NCBI GenBank assembly: GCA_933228895.1
Contig: OW121851.1
Span: 131,363,624 to 131,427,623 of the forward strand
From: Platycnemis pennipes
Lineage: Eukaryota; Arthropoda; Insecta; Odonata; Platycnemididae
Direction: 5' to 3'
Length of the DNA: 64,000 nt
In this document: piece by piece, positions 21,967 to 33,955 of the stretch
How positions within the stretch are numbered: position 1 is the first letter of the stretch
Layout: the number at the start of each line of letters is the position of its first letter
Notes under the pieces: model-generated
Databases searched by the model: none
Told to the model about the DNA's origin: nothing
What the model saw: only the letters and a program-made list of their open reading frames with translations
Made by a program: the position numbers and the translations under genes

Positions 21967-24464
21967 ATGGAACCTTAAAAATAAAAATAAACAATCGGTT
22001 TCCAAGCAACCAGGGCGATTTGCTAAATCAAAAGTGGTTTTGTTCTTTATAAAGTTCAAATGCATGCAAGTCAGTTACCGATGACTAGTATAGTGACTAC
22101 ATCATTCATTTGTCTTTCAAAACAATTTCCAGAACATTGAAATTGTTTTGAAAAATCATACGTGTGTTTTGACTGAAAAGTTGCATTGGTTCGACTGTTT
22201 ACTCCTTTAGTGCTATGATTAATTTCGCTAAATGTACGTGAAATGTTCACAGTAAATTAATACATTTCAGATAAAAGGGATTTGTCTTACCCTACGAAAA
22301 CTATTGTATGTTGCTCATGACCCGAGTTGAACCGTAGCCTTGTGGCCTAATAAAGATCCTACATGTAATATGAAGACAAAAATTAAGTCACTTCTTATTG
22401 TAAGGTTTATTCCAACGGTTAGGCAGTTCAAAATTTGGTTTGGTTGGCTTGTCTCTCATTTCGTTGGTAAAAACTCTGTTATATACTACTTGACGCTGTA
22501 CTTTTCACCGTTGCTTAAATATTGGATAGCCGGGAATTCCTTGTTCTGCGTCAGCAAATTTTGCATTTATGTCCGATCTACTTAATGTGATAACAATTCA
22601 ATTCACATTTTCAAGCTTGTTAGGATGTTTTTATGCAGAATTGCCAATTTTTTTCTAAAGTTGGGACAGTACCGGGAAGTTCTAAAAATAAATCATTTAT
22701 TGATACGACGCTATCAACGGTTTTGCTATTTTAGATTTGTTCGAACCCAATACACTCCTAAGTTTGTATTTTTCACGAGTATTGGAAAGGTAAAGGTTTG
22801 GTAGATATGGTTTTTATTTTCATAACTGCAGAGTATTTTTATTGTGAAATAAGTACAGAGAAATGGCAGCTTATTTAAGCAACATTCGTGTATTCTAGAT
22901 TATGCATCTTTTGCGTTATTGTTAGGAGTATTACCAACTTATCATAATCGTAATTCACACAGGTGCATTTCATTGCATGCGTTCCTTGAAAGTCTGCCTG
23001 GCAGCCGGAGGCATTCCTGTAACTTTTCCTTGTGTGGAATGCCGCGAATGCATATAGAACAGTCCTTCAGACTTCCATCTGCGTATTACGCCTGCATTCG
23101 AGGTCGGATTGATTCAACAAGCCAGGCTACGTCCTTATAGCCGTCGGAGCCCAACTATTCCCCCGCCTCTCCCATGGCCCGCGCTCGGCTTCCCATTTTC
23201 AATTATCTACCCCCGTGGGGCGAACGCAAGGCGCCCTGTCCTAACCACGTCTTCCTGCACGACCTGAGGATGTAGGGATGCGAATGCTATGGGCGCCAGG
23301 CAACCGATTGCAAGCTTCGCATCCATTATGAACTCCACCCGTTGGCTTTTGAGGGAGCGACGGATTCCTGCCCTTGTTTCATTCCTGGCGGACTTTCTTA
23401 TGTTTAAGCATGGAGCTTCTCGAGGCGATCGGTGGGATTCGTTCTTTGGTTCGACTTCCGTGACAGTTTCGGGAAGGAATGTCGAATGAACGGTGAGGGG
23501 ATCTGTAAAAGCATTCCCTCCCTCCCATTCAGGTTAATTTAATTTCCAAGAATAAGTTTTACCCCTTTTTTCCTAATTTTTTAGCTTTGACTAATTTTGA
23601 GGTGTATAGATTAATTTTGATCGCTTAACGCTATGGTACTCTTTAAGAGGAGAAATTACATCTTGATTACAAATTCCACACTTTGATAATGACATTGAAT
23701 GCCGAAACCATAGTCGGTAGAAGTAAAGTGTGGAGCATACAAGCTGTAATTCTTTTCCTCTAAGGTGTACCTTAATCGAAAAAAATATAATGCTTCAATT
23801 ATTTTAGGCTGAGGGAATGAGGAGTTCTCAATTTTATTTTTTCTAAAGTAAATTGAATAAATTAGAACTCCAGAAAAACTTAGTAGAAATGCTGATTTTT
23901 TAACTGGAGCATTAATTTGTGTGCTCTATCCAAACCCATTGAAACATGCCAAAAAACTCAGCGTCATGGTTAGTTAACTCATCCATTGTTCTTAATAAGT
24001 CATATGGTTTGGACTTGAAGTGAACGAGGTGCTGCGGCGTGCTTGTAATTCCGATGGGTTGTCTGTCTCTCGCTCCCCGGGATTCAAGCCTAAATGATGA
24101 ATACATATCTTCCGCGTGTGCCGGAGCATGTAACTCCCTCGGAGGCGAAGAATGGAGGCACGACGTCAAGTCTGTTTAAGTCGTCGGTGAGATTACTTGC
24201 CAGTCTGAAGGGGCGTAGCGAACGGCAAAGTGACTTCGTTCGGGATTACAACTGTCACAAACACGTACGGATTCTGGCACGTTTTAATTATTTACTTGTT
24301 GGCTGTGTCTTTAATCTAAACATCATGATCCTTTTTTAATATTTTTCTCATCGTGAAGCATTCTTTGAGCCAGTTTGAGAGGCTGAATTAATTTCGCATC
24401 TACTCACAAGTTTGATAGATAGATTTATTATTGTTCTAGGGCACGCCTTAAAAGAACAAGTGCA
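21967..24464. other. Spacer, no confident gene
   Basis: Mixed AT-rich sequence with a more GC-balanced patch at 22960-23490. The open frames there (22919-23140, 23289-23489) lack recognisable motifs. Nothing else is seen. Confidence 0.4.
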
Positions 24465-25090
24465 TACATCTACATCTACATAATACCCTGCAAGCTACCA
24501 TAAAGGTTAAATGTGCATGGGGTGAATTAATACCCAATATATCATGCATTAAAAAGGATTAGTAATAATATATTATTCTAAATTTTGCAATTAAAAAGAT
24601 AAAAATAGCGTAGCAAGTATGCAATATGACTCTGTTAGTTAGTTAGCTTTAAGTCCTTATACTAACATGCGACTATCTTTTGATGTACTCGCATTTAGGC
24701 TATTGGATATATTTACAGCTATTCATATCTCTAATCGTACGAGGAAAGAAGGACTATATGTCAGTTCGGCAATCTATTAATCTAATTTTGTGAATATGGT
24801 CCACTCTGCCATTGGGGTTCGCAAAATATTTGTAACGTTATTACTGAAAATATTACCTTGGACTTTTTTTAAGAGATTAAGTCTAAATTTTAACCTACGA
24901 TCTAACAATGATTCCCATTTAAATTCATTTAATGGACTAGTTACGCTAATATAGTTATCATGCCGTCCCTATACAAATCTTGCTGATCTTTGCTGCTCAC
25001 GTTCAAGTTCCTTATTTAGACTGATTTTTTATGGATCCCATATACTGGCAGCGTATTCCAAATGAGGTCTAACAAGGGATAAAACATATA
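24465..25090 (-). mobile_element. LINE family A copy, strongly decayed
   Basis: The 3' end on the minus strand is at 24465 (TACATCTACATCTACATAAT on plus). The coding remnant to about 25085 includes complements of the SDRRLKF, YDNL and VWDP regions, with many substitutions and indels. It belongs to the same subgroup as the copies at 640 and 7355. Confidence 0.8.
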
Positions 25091-26600
25091 AGAAGAGAAC
25101 AACTAGGACTTGTACATCATTATTATACATATTCAGTAAAACAATTTTAAATGGAAAACATTTATCGTTTTCCGTCATCATCAGGTGCAACAATCAAACT
25201 ACCAACATGCTTTTCCTATTTGGTATAAGTTACCAATAATTTGAAATTATATATACTAACGTACGCCAATCCAAGTACAATAACACCAAAATAATTACAT
25301 CAATATAAGGCAATATAGTATATAATAATATATTTCCTGCTTCTATGTAACTTACTCATATTATTTCATAATTTTTACATTGAGGATTAATATTTAGGTC
25401 GCGGGTTAAATTTTCTAACTTCATTTATCCTACAATTTCAATAAAAACTTATCTCTGGATAGAAAATTTTATCTCTAAGGATAATAATAATATTTATTTT
25501 TCCATACATGTATTGTTGTAGTTATTATTTCCATTTAAGGAAGTGAGGTAGCCTATGAGTCAATAAGCCTGTATTAGCGTAACTTCAAAATTACAATGAG
25601 CGGAAATAACATTCCTAGAACCAAGTGTTACTTAGCAGGTGCATGTAGAAAGCATAGAAAATAATATATGTGCAAAAGGGAAATTGTTACTGTGGTGGCT
25701 GGAAAGTAGGCATTAGCACATAGAATGTACAATCAGCACATAGAATTTCCAACAGTATATCCGTTCCACTTGTAGGTATGATACTTTATCATGGAATTAG
25801 ATGTTGTATTAAATCGTTGCTAGATTTGAAAAGTTGCAATTATATTTGAAGCACTGTACACAAACTGCCGGAAACATATGGTTGGCAGGAATTATTATAA
25901 AATATAATATGTGAAGAACAAAGCCTTCAAATTTGATTCAAATTGCTCTTCCGGGTGTATTGAAAACTTATTTAACTGTCACTAGCATGGTCCGGATATT
26001 TACTGATGTGGAGTCACCCTCTGCCACACATCTTTTTGGAGGCTTGAAAAGCATTGTGTTCATCGTTATAACTCTTAACTAAATCGAAATATGAATTGCA
26101 GCCGGAGGTTGATAAATGATTACGAGTAATTGATTCGTCGTGGTCAGTTTCAGTACTCGGAAAGGATGGGATTTGTGCATAGATACATTTTTCCTTTCGG
26201 AATGAGCACGTTGGTGTTGTTTGGATTCGTGGAGACGCAAGGGATTTGACTCCGCCCACTTGTGAATGTGTTCTCGAACGCCACCTAATCACGCTGGCCT
26301 GGAAAGTTGCCATATTAAAAAGCAGAGTGCGCTACTACTTATTTGGACGACTGTCAAAATTATTGGCCTTAGAAATGGCTTGGGAGCGCAGTACGTCTGG
26401 GATAAACCGTTAAATCTGTCATTCAATTATTGAACGGAAGCGGATGCACGAAAGCCAAACCTTTTCAACTTTCACTCGCAATTTCAATTTTCTCGCCCGC
26501 TCCATCATCCTAATCGCGAAAAGTGGGGCCTATTTTCGAGATTAAACACCTTGTGAAAAAAATAAGTGATGAATAAATATCACCGGCAAATTGGACAGAA
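25091..26600. other. Spacer with one LINE tail and a hammerhead-like remnant
   Basis: AT-rich. A minus-strand CACCTGATGATGACGGAAAA motif at about 25172-25191 looks like a degraded Penelope hammerhead core. A family A tail is at 26003. The open frame at 26014-26313 overlaps that tail and is not credible as a gene. Confidence 0.4.
26003..26060 (+). repeat. LINE family A, tail fragment
   Basis: GTGGAGTCACCCTCTGCCAC followed by ACATCTTTTTGGAGGCTTG is a degraded family A 3' block. The TAGATG repeat is not preserved. Confidence 0.5.
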
Positions 26601-27540
26601 AGTAGCAGGCCGTTCGCGGCCCCGAGAATCAAACGGAGCTCACGAACCCGGGGACTGTTTTGACGGTGCCGCTCCTCCCGTCCAAAGGGATCCTCGTCCT
26701 AATTTCCCGCCCTGGTGAACAACGGGATGCGTCGTGAACAAATGGAACTCTCCGAATCATCATCCCCCTCCCTCTCTCACCCGACACCCCTCGCATCCTA
26801 CACCCTCCACCCACCCCTTCGTCCGCGTGCGTGCGTCCGCAGGTATGTGCGTGCGTGGAAAAACACGTCGCCCTTTCATGAGCCCGACAGGGTCGAGTGG
26901 AGGTGGGGAGGAATGGGGCCACTGGGGGTTTGTGGGAGGGGTTGGGGGTCTGGCGCCAGGGAAAGGGTGCACCGGGGTTTTTCCCTGGCGTCAGAAAAAA
27001 AGGCGCCTCCTCGCAGCAGTTTTATCCCCGTCGCTTTTTGCATCCCGAGGGAAAAATCCGCCTTTGATCCGAGGCCAACGATGCGTTGCCTCAACTGTTT
27101 TGGGGCCGCAAACGTATTCCCTCCCTCCCATTCCATTCCAATCCTCTCAAATTCACCTTTTTATTCCTCCTTTATAATTCACCCGGCTCGCTTTTTTCCC
27201 GTCCCCTCCCTCGCGCGGCCGCTGCTAATGCCCTCCTCCCCCCTCTCACCTCATTTTCCCACCTCGCGGGAACCCGCGGCCATTCCTATCATTCATTCAA
27301 AAATGCGCGGATGGCGCCCACACGTCCATATTCATGCGCTCCTCCACCGCATTCTTGGGTTACGCCATCTTGGGGCGACCGAAACCGCGGACAGCGACCA
27401 ACCCACCCCCCCACCTTGCTATTTTATACCCAAATATTCGTTTTCACGCTTGGCTTTGACGGAATTTCATCGGCAAATGTTGTGCAGCAGAGTGCGTGAA
27501 TATGACGCGTCGCTTCACGGGATTGTGTGAAAGATGCGAT
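26601..27540. other. GC- and pyrimidine-rich block, stop-poor
   Basis: This is a CpG-containing block with long C/T tracts. Three overlapping plus-strand frames (up to 271 codons at 26715-27530) and two minus-strand frames stay open together. That points to stop-poor composition rather than coding. Proteins would be low-complexity (Pro/Ser/Arg) with no domain. It might be a promoter-associated CpG island; I see no defined promoter element. Confidence 0.5.
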
Positions 27541-27883
27541 CTTGCAAAATGAGTCCGGGGATCCGGTGATCTAATATTTGATTACTCTGGTGTGTTTGCG
27601 AGCGCTTGTGAGGGCAGTTAAAATTGTGATTGATCGCATATACTTGCATGTTTGGGTTTGCTCGCCTGTTTGGAAGTGTACATTCATCATTGTCATAAAA
27701 AAGGTAGTTCACTGAATAAAGGGATTTTGGGAAACCCAACCTAAAACACAGTTGGTTACTATTCATAATGCTGCGTCAGTAAGTTATCTTTTGACATTTA
27801 TATCGTTTTTCCCTGTGTTAGATATTTTTTGGAAGCTAAACATATTCTGTCCCCTGCTCCTAACTATTGAAATTCTTATGAAA

Positions 27884-28220
27884 GGGGATCGGGTTGGTGT
27901 CGTGGCTAGAGTACTGGCCTCCTATCCCGAGGAACCGGGTTCGATTCCCGGCAGTGGCGGATTTTTTCAGTGGAAAACCGGTCCCCACTTGTGTGCCTAG
28001 TAGAGGGCATTTCAAATTCTGTACTCCTTCCGTCGGATGGGACGTTAAGCCATGGTCCCCTTGGCGCCTTTCGTTAAGAGTAGGCTAATGCCGACGCCGA
28101 GTTTCTCTCCACCCTTCTTCCGTTTCCTGAAAACTCCTACCGTTACCCAATTACCCACCTATCCTAAATGGCGCAAATGACCTCAGCTGTCGGTTGCCTC
28201 CCCTGAATAACCAACCAATC
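27884..28220 (+). mobile_element. tRNA-derived SINE, second copy, with 13-bp duplication
   Basis: Same family as 2846-3171, with a slightly longer 5' end (GGGGATCGGGTTGGTGTCGT). A box TGGCTAGAGTACTGG, B box GGTTCGATTCC, body and ATAACCAACCAATC tail are present. Flanks AATTCTTATGAAA (27871-27883) and AATTGTTATGAAA (28221-28233) form a 13-bp duplication with one mismatch. Confidence 0.9.
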
Positions 28221-28233
28221 AATTGTTATGAAA

Positions 28234-29575
28234 CCCCTTGCCCATATTGATCCAAATGTTTTCCGGTTATTCCTGCCTGCCTCCTATTACGTTATGTTAT
28301 GTATTCCATTATTTTAATCTTCATGCTTCAAAATTCACCCAAACCTCATTTACTCCCTTTCATAAGCTATGTCGTGATTGCTTTTTTTCGATTCCGTTTG
28401 TCACATTTTATCATTCGCCTGCTTGTCTGCCTATCAAATTTACTTGCAGATTCTTTCCTCTGTAATAAAAGTTCAAAACAATTCCGAAATTTTATTGCAG
28501 AGTTCGAATCTACGCAGCAGTTTGTGTTTAAGTTGGTAATCTTTCCCTTTGATTGATGACTGAGTCATTTCAATTATTATATTCTAGCTTGTGAATCTAT
28601 TTTCATCGAAATTCTCTCCAGATACGTGAATATTTTATTCGTTGAAAGTTAATGCCTGTTGGTGTGCATGAATGATTTCTCCTCCTATACCATCACCTCT
28701 TCCTTTGACCCGCTTTGTATTTATTTTCCCTCCGTCCTAATTCAGACTTTTATTCCTGAGTGGAAAAGCGGGGATCTCTCTCAATCCCGTGCGCCCGACC
28801 CTGCTGCATCCTCGTGAAGGCTCCCCCTGGTATTTTTTTTTATCTACCTCCACTCTCTGGTTCCACTGCATTTCCGGCGCCGTCGGTTTGGCCCGCCATC
28901 ATGCCCGGCCGCGCTCGCCGAAATGCTCTGCTTCTCTGATTGTGCCCTCTCGGGTAAAGAGAGAGAGAGAGAGAGGAGAGATGGGGATGCAAAGAGGTGG
29001 AATTCGTTTCGCCGAAGTGACTGGTGGAGTCGGGGCGCGGGGATGATGTGGACGGGAGACCGCCCAGAATGATTCCTCTTGTTCTGCACTATTCCCAGCT
29101 TTCCCGACGCGAAGGATCGTCCATCGCGGCCGCGGCCTCCCAAGCCATCGCTTCTGCATCCCGTCCGCGTCGTCAACATTCGATCCTGATTCCCTTATCG
29201 CTCTGATCCTCGGCCTGCACCCGCGGCGGCCCCTTTCGTCTCCGTTCAGCCACGACGCCCGGGATGGAATCGCTATCACTCATCTCTTCCGGATCGCCCT
29301 GCGTTGAAAATACTCGGAATACTCATATTTCGGCCGAGTCCGGATTCTCAAATGAGTAGCCTAAATGCTCTCTTCGAAGGGAGGGGCGCCTATCTTTCTC
29401 TACGCCGTGTTGGAAGTCGTCGATAGAGGCCTCAATGACCGACCCCTGACTTACGCCATCTCCCAATGTTCTTGTCCGAGAAAGATGTACGAGTGCGTCC
29501 ATTGTGTCGCCATACTGATATGAGTAGAATATTTATAATTTTTCTTCTTCCATAACTATTTTAGGGGGTGAATTT
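28234..29575. other. Spacer with GC-rich block, no gene called
   Basis: 28234-28780 is AT-rich and featureless. 28780-29300 is GC-rich with a GA repeat (28958-28976). Overlapping frames on both strands there have no domains. Confidence 0.45.
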
Positions 29576-29900
29576 ATCCTATATTTATGTTCTATTTTCA
29601 GTGATGATGTTAAACATATTTTGCGAACCCCAACTTACTATGGTAGACTGGACCATGATCACAAAATTAGAGAAATTGATTGCCGAACTGACAGATTCAA
29701 AATGTCCTTTTTTCCTCGTACTATTAGGGATATGATAAACGGTAAATATATCCAGTACGAGTGCAGCAATGGATAACATTGGTAGCTGCATGTTGGTATA
29801 AGGACTTGAAGCTAACTCAACTAACAGCATATTTTTGCATGTTTGCTTTGCTATTTTTATCTTCTTTTAAATAGTGAAGTTTAGAACAGTATATAAATAC
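29576..29900 (+). mobile_element. LINE family A, 3'-end fragment without tail
   Basis: The plus strand matches the copy at 640 from the DDVKHILRTPTYYG-like region (TTTTGCGAACCCCAACTTAC) through KMSFFPRTIRD-like sequence and the first part of the 3' UTR. It stops before the conserved tail block. The frame runs only briefly. Confidence 0.75.
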
Positions 29901-31027
29901 TTAATCAATAGAATCAATAGAAATGCAAATCAAAATTGGATAGCATTATTAGCGCATTCGTTCTAATGAGAAATAACTCTTACAGCTACCCTCGTATGGA
30001 TTTTTTGGTAATTGAGGTTCTCCGGTGTCTCCGATGGCTGATGGAACTTGCTTCTAGTTTTTGATCTCTATACATTTCAGACTTGCCTTTAGTGCTACAA
30101 TATTTCAGTTTCCAATAGTAGTATAGTAATAAAATGCAGTCATAATATTCCTGTAACTTAATATTACAATTAATTAGTTATATTTTGCAATTTTGTACTT
30201 AACTTAAAGTACCAAAGGATCCAGTCAATTTCATTTTATTTTCTATGGTAAGGATAAGTATCCTTAGGTAGGAAGATTAAAGTGGGTACATAGCCATAAA
30301 ATGGCTCCAAGTGCTCAATTTACCAACATCCAACACACGCATTTACACCTGGTTAATGATTTCCATGCCACGTAGGCCGTGGTCCATCTGCAGGGTTACT
30401 TGCAAGCTACCTTGTCGGTGCACGATAGGAGTTTTAACATCGCCGAACATGCTTCCATCACATGTTATTTTAAATGGCATATAAAATACAAAATTCCTTG
30501 CTCACAGAAGATTATATATCGCCTATTAAAAAAGAAACATTTACTGAGTTTAACATGCACCCAGAACACTCTACTAAATGTTAAAATTCACGAAACTACA
30601 TTATCGTATTTTCGTGGATTTGAATTTTAAATTCAGTGTGCGTATGTGTTTATTCCACCAGAATGCTGAAATGTAAGGCTCTGTGGAGATCTCGGTTGAG
30701 TTTCCACGAGCATTTTTAATCTTTTAATGCATGAGAATTATATCCATTATGTGCAAATCTGCTTGCTACTTCAAATAAAATTTCATGCGGAGGGGTTCTA
30801 TGTTATTTTTGCATCTTTTTAACATTAAAATAAGGATAACAAATCATGGTTAGTCATGTTTCATTAGTTAATTCTCTTCATTATGAATCGTGGTCAATTA
30901 GTGTCTTTTACTTTTGTATTTTTTGCCATAAGCCTAAATATAATGTAGGTGAGAATAATGAGGATTTTACGGAAATATCGCGTTGTACCACTCATAAACA
31001 CCTTTGGCTTCAATTAAGTATAATACT
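29901..31027. other. Spacer, nothing recognised
   Basis: AT-rich sequence. Open frames at 30379-30630 and 30846-31064 lack recognisable features. Confidence 0.4.
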
Positions 31028-32292
31028 CATAGTTGGGAAAATTGCCAAAAAATTAACTGATTAAAGTTTAAGTTAAACTCTGTAAAAAGTAACTAGTTAA
31101 AGTTAAAAGTTACTTTTCTAAAAAAGTAACTGATTAAAATTTAAAACAAGTAACTTTTACGTTAAAAGTTACTGTTTCAGTTTCTTTGTCAAATTGGATG
31201 CTGTAGTAATAGAGGACTTGATGATTTTTTTTGTTTTGGCAAGCAAGGCGTGCCCTGACAACTATCATTGTGGTTTCTTCCATCCGTATCCATTTGTTTA
31301 AAAATATTTGAATTGGGTATTTTCGTTGTAATTCCATTTAGTGTCCAGAGTGTTGTTGGTCAGGTTTCCTAGTGTCTGCTGAAAGGATTCGGCGATTTTT
31401 CTGAGGTAGAGCTCCAATTCCGGGATTTTTATTTTGTCGTGAATATAAGTTTTTTTAACGAACCATGGTGCGTCTGTAATTGGCCGCCAAAGATTGTTCT
31501 GAGCGGTAGAAAGTGCTTTAAGGTTAGTTTTTGACATCGATCCCCACATTTCGATGTGAAGTATGCCTTCACCCTAGTAAAATTTCAGTGGAAACGGCTT
31601 TTTTATGTGGAGTTACAGTAGATGCTGCGGCTGTGCCTGCGCACCTTTTCTCGCGATTCACTGGGGACTGATGTATTGACGAAGCAATGTCGCCAAGTAG
31701 GGCATACGTAGACCAAAGTCCGTCAAGATCCGGTATAGACGGACCTTGACGTAGACTGGCGCATTGTAATAGATACATTAGTTTGAATAAACCCCTCCCC
31801 CTCGGGGGAAGTTATCCGTAATAGGTTTTTAGATGACCCTTCTTTCTCGGCTTCAACTATGTAGTATTGACGACATGATGTCACCGAGTAAGGCATATGA
31901 GCCCTCCAGGACATGTCTTCGCGTGATTTCGTGTTTTCTCGTCTGAGGGTTTGTTCCTAAACTTTGGCCGTCACTCCCCTCAACCCCGCTTTTGTTTTAA
32001 TGCATTCGTCTGGGCCTATTCATTACATTCTTGCACACCTATCCTTGCATTCTTAGATACATTTTTATTTTCCCATTTGTCTGTTGGGCATCCTTTGTGC
32101 CCAAATTGGAACAGGTCATTGGTCAAAAATTAACAAAAAAAATTAACTGAAGTTAGTTTTGTATCAGTTAATGCATAATTTTAACGATTAAAAGTTAACT
32201 ATTCTAAAAAGTAGCGATTAATTTAAATGGTGAACCAGATTTTTGACGATTAATTTTAATCGTTAATTTTTAAATCATTAATTCCAACTATG
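31028..32292. mobile_element. hAT-like DNA transposon, non-autonomous, with internal LINE fragment
   Basis: Terminal inverted repeats are CATAGTTGGGAA (left) and TTCCAACTATG (right). They are followed inward by iterated AAAAGTTAC/GTAACT motifs on the left and TTAACGATTAAAAGTTAAC-like motifs on the right, a pattern typical of some hAT superfamily ends. Flanks ATAATACT (31020-31027) and GTTATACT (32293-32300) match at six of eight positions, consistent with an old 8-bp hAT duplication. No hAT transposase is present. The interior holds a Jockey-like fragment (31175-31560, minus) and unidentified sequence. Confidence 0.65.
31175..31560 (-). mobile_element. Jockey-like LINE fragment, C-terminal reverse transcriptase region
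   Basis: The minus-strand frame 31549-31298 contains MWGSMSKTNLKALSTAQNNL, WRPITDAPWFVKKTYIHDKI and KIPELELYLRKIAESFQ. This is the conserved 'iQRfQnK..R.It.APWyv.n..ih.dLkip' end of Jockey-clade open reading frame 2. Upstream catalytic regions are missing. An ACAAAAAAAATCATC stretch on the minus strand may be a short A-rich tail. It lies wholly inside the hAT-like element, so it inserted later or was captured. Confidence 0.75.
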
Positions 32293-32300
32293 GTTATACT

Positions 32301-33580
32301 TAATATAATAATAACATTGTATCGTAGTTGAGATTTTCACATGCATTCATCTTATTTTCGATGGCAGTGGGGTCGTCTTTCTCTAGTGGCCGTACTTTGA
32401 AGGGGAAACCATAAAATTTATCATTTCATTACGATCGTTCAATTATTATTCTGAAGGTTGTTGGCAAGTCCGGATCGAAGCCATCTGAAATAGATGCTCG
32501 CCCTGACGACCCTGATGCCTCCACAGTGGTCACCTTTTGAAATTCGATCCTTGTGTCATCGGAAATGTAATGCTAGATATTTCAAAAGAGGACCATAACT
32601 TCTAGGAAAAGGACACGTGGAAATCATATTGATACTTGCGGTGAGTAGGAACTGAAAAGAAAACTTAAAGGCTTCGTTTTCACAGAATTTATTAAAATAC
32701 TAAACCCGTTTCGACACTCTCGTGCCATCATCAAGGGTACTCTGACATTCTCACGGTGATAAACCCATGTATAGATATGTACAAAGAGAGAGAGAGGAAC
32801 TTCAGCAGTGGTTGGAATAGCTTAGATGGCATGATTAAGTGCAATAATCAATATGTTGAAGATCACGATGATGGGGGAATGCTTTTTAAAGATGGGAAAG
32901 ATTTATGATAAAATGGGGACAGATTAATGGGTACAATTTCATTTAACAATTTCGGTCCTAAAGTCTTAGATGATAACCATGAATGAAAGATTTGAAATGT
33001 CTTTTGTCCCTATGTTAAAACGTTTGCCCGTCTGTCCTATCTAAACACAATTGCTGTCCTGAGTGCGTCTTAACAAATACAGTTCACTTTTGTCTACAGG
33101 ATTAGAAACATCTTTAAAAACTTAATTTCCGATAGTCACTCTGGAATAGAAACAAGCCTTCAAATTTACATTACGAAAACTGCTATTAATACTATTGGAC
33201 ATGGAGTTGCTCACGAGAGGCACCTTCGTCAATTTCTTATCGGAGGGAACAATTTGAGAAAGGCCTATGGGTGATGAGATAGTCAACCTTCTTTGTTTCC
33301 TCTTAAGTAGTATGCCAATGATTTAAGACTCATTTCTGTTCCTGATCCCAAGTGGGAAGTCAAGAAGTCGAAAAGAAAGTTAGTTTCAGGCGGTGGGAAT
33401 GAGCTGAAATTTTATTGCGAAGAAAAGTGAGTGGGGGTATATGATCGAAACCTCTCGATAGTAGCTGACAGAATAAATGGGGTGGATGAGAATCAGTAAT
33501 GGCTATCCATAAAAGTTTGTGGAGTACCGGGGAGTTGAATTTTTATCGCGCGAGCAACATTAGTAGTATTTACTTTTCTC
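32301..33580. other. Spacer with hammerhead-like site, no gene seen
   Basis: Contains a minus-strand Penelope-type hammerhead-like motif at 32704-32737. No Penelope reverse transcriptase or endonuclease could be read around it. The remainder is AT-rich and unrecognised. Confidence 0.4.
32704..32737 (-). ncRNA. Hammerhead-ribozyme-like motif (Penelope type)
   Basis: On the minus strand: TTGATGA, a GGCAC-GAGA-GTGTC stem-loop, then GAAAC followed by GGGTTTAG. This is the order of the hammerhead core (CUGANGA, stem II, GAAA), with the first C replaced by T. Such motifs sit in Penelope-like terminal repeats. Flanking helices were not resolved, so activity is unknown. Confidence 0.45.
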
Positions 33581-33955
33581 TACATCTACATAATACCCTG
33601 CAAGCCACCACAAAGGTGTGTCGCAGGGGGTGATTTCTCACCAAACATACACTACATATCATGCATAAAAAAGGAAAAGTATTAATATACTAGTCAGAAC
33701 ATCACTATTTAGAAAAGGTAGAAATTGCAAAGCAAACCTGCAAAAACATTCTGTTAGTAGGGTTAGCTTTAAGTACCTACTCATACCAACAAGAAGCTAC
33801 CAATGCTTTCCATTACTACTCTCCGATTGGACATATTTACCGTTATTTGTATCTTTAATTGTATGAGGGAAAAAGGACATTTTGAATCTATCAGTTCGGC
33901 AATCAATTTCCCTAATTTTATGATTATGGTCCAGTATAATTTCAGTCCAGTCTAC
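33581..33955 (-). mobile_element. LINE family A, 3' UTR fragment with tail
   Basis: The minus-strand 3' end at 33581 shows CTACATCTACATAATACCCT and CAAGCCACCACAAAGGTGTG on the plus strand. Sequence matches the 640-type subgroup to about 33955 (AATTTTATGATTATGGTCCA). Only the last codons of the open frame remain. Confidence 0.8.

Noticed and set aside
26715..27530. 271-codon open frame, the longest in the window
   Set aside because: It lies in a C/T-rich, stop-poor block where several other frames on both strands are also open. The product is low-complexity with no domain, and no splice or start context supports it.
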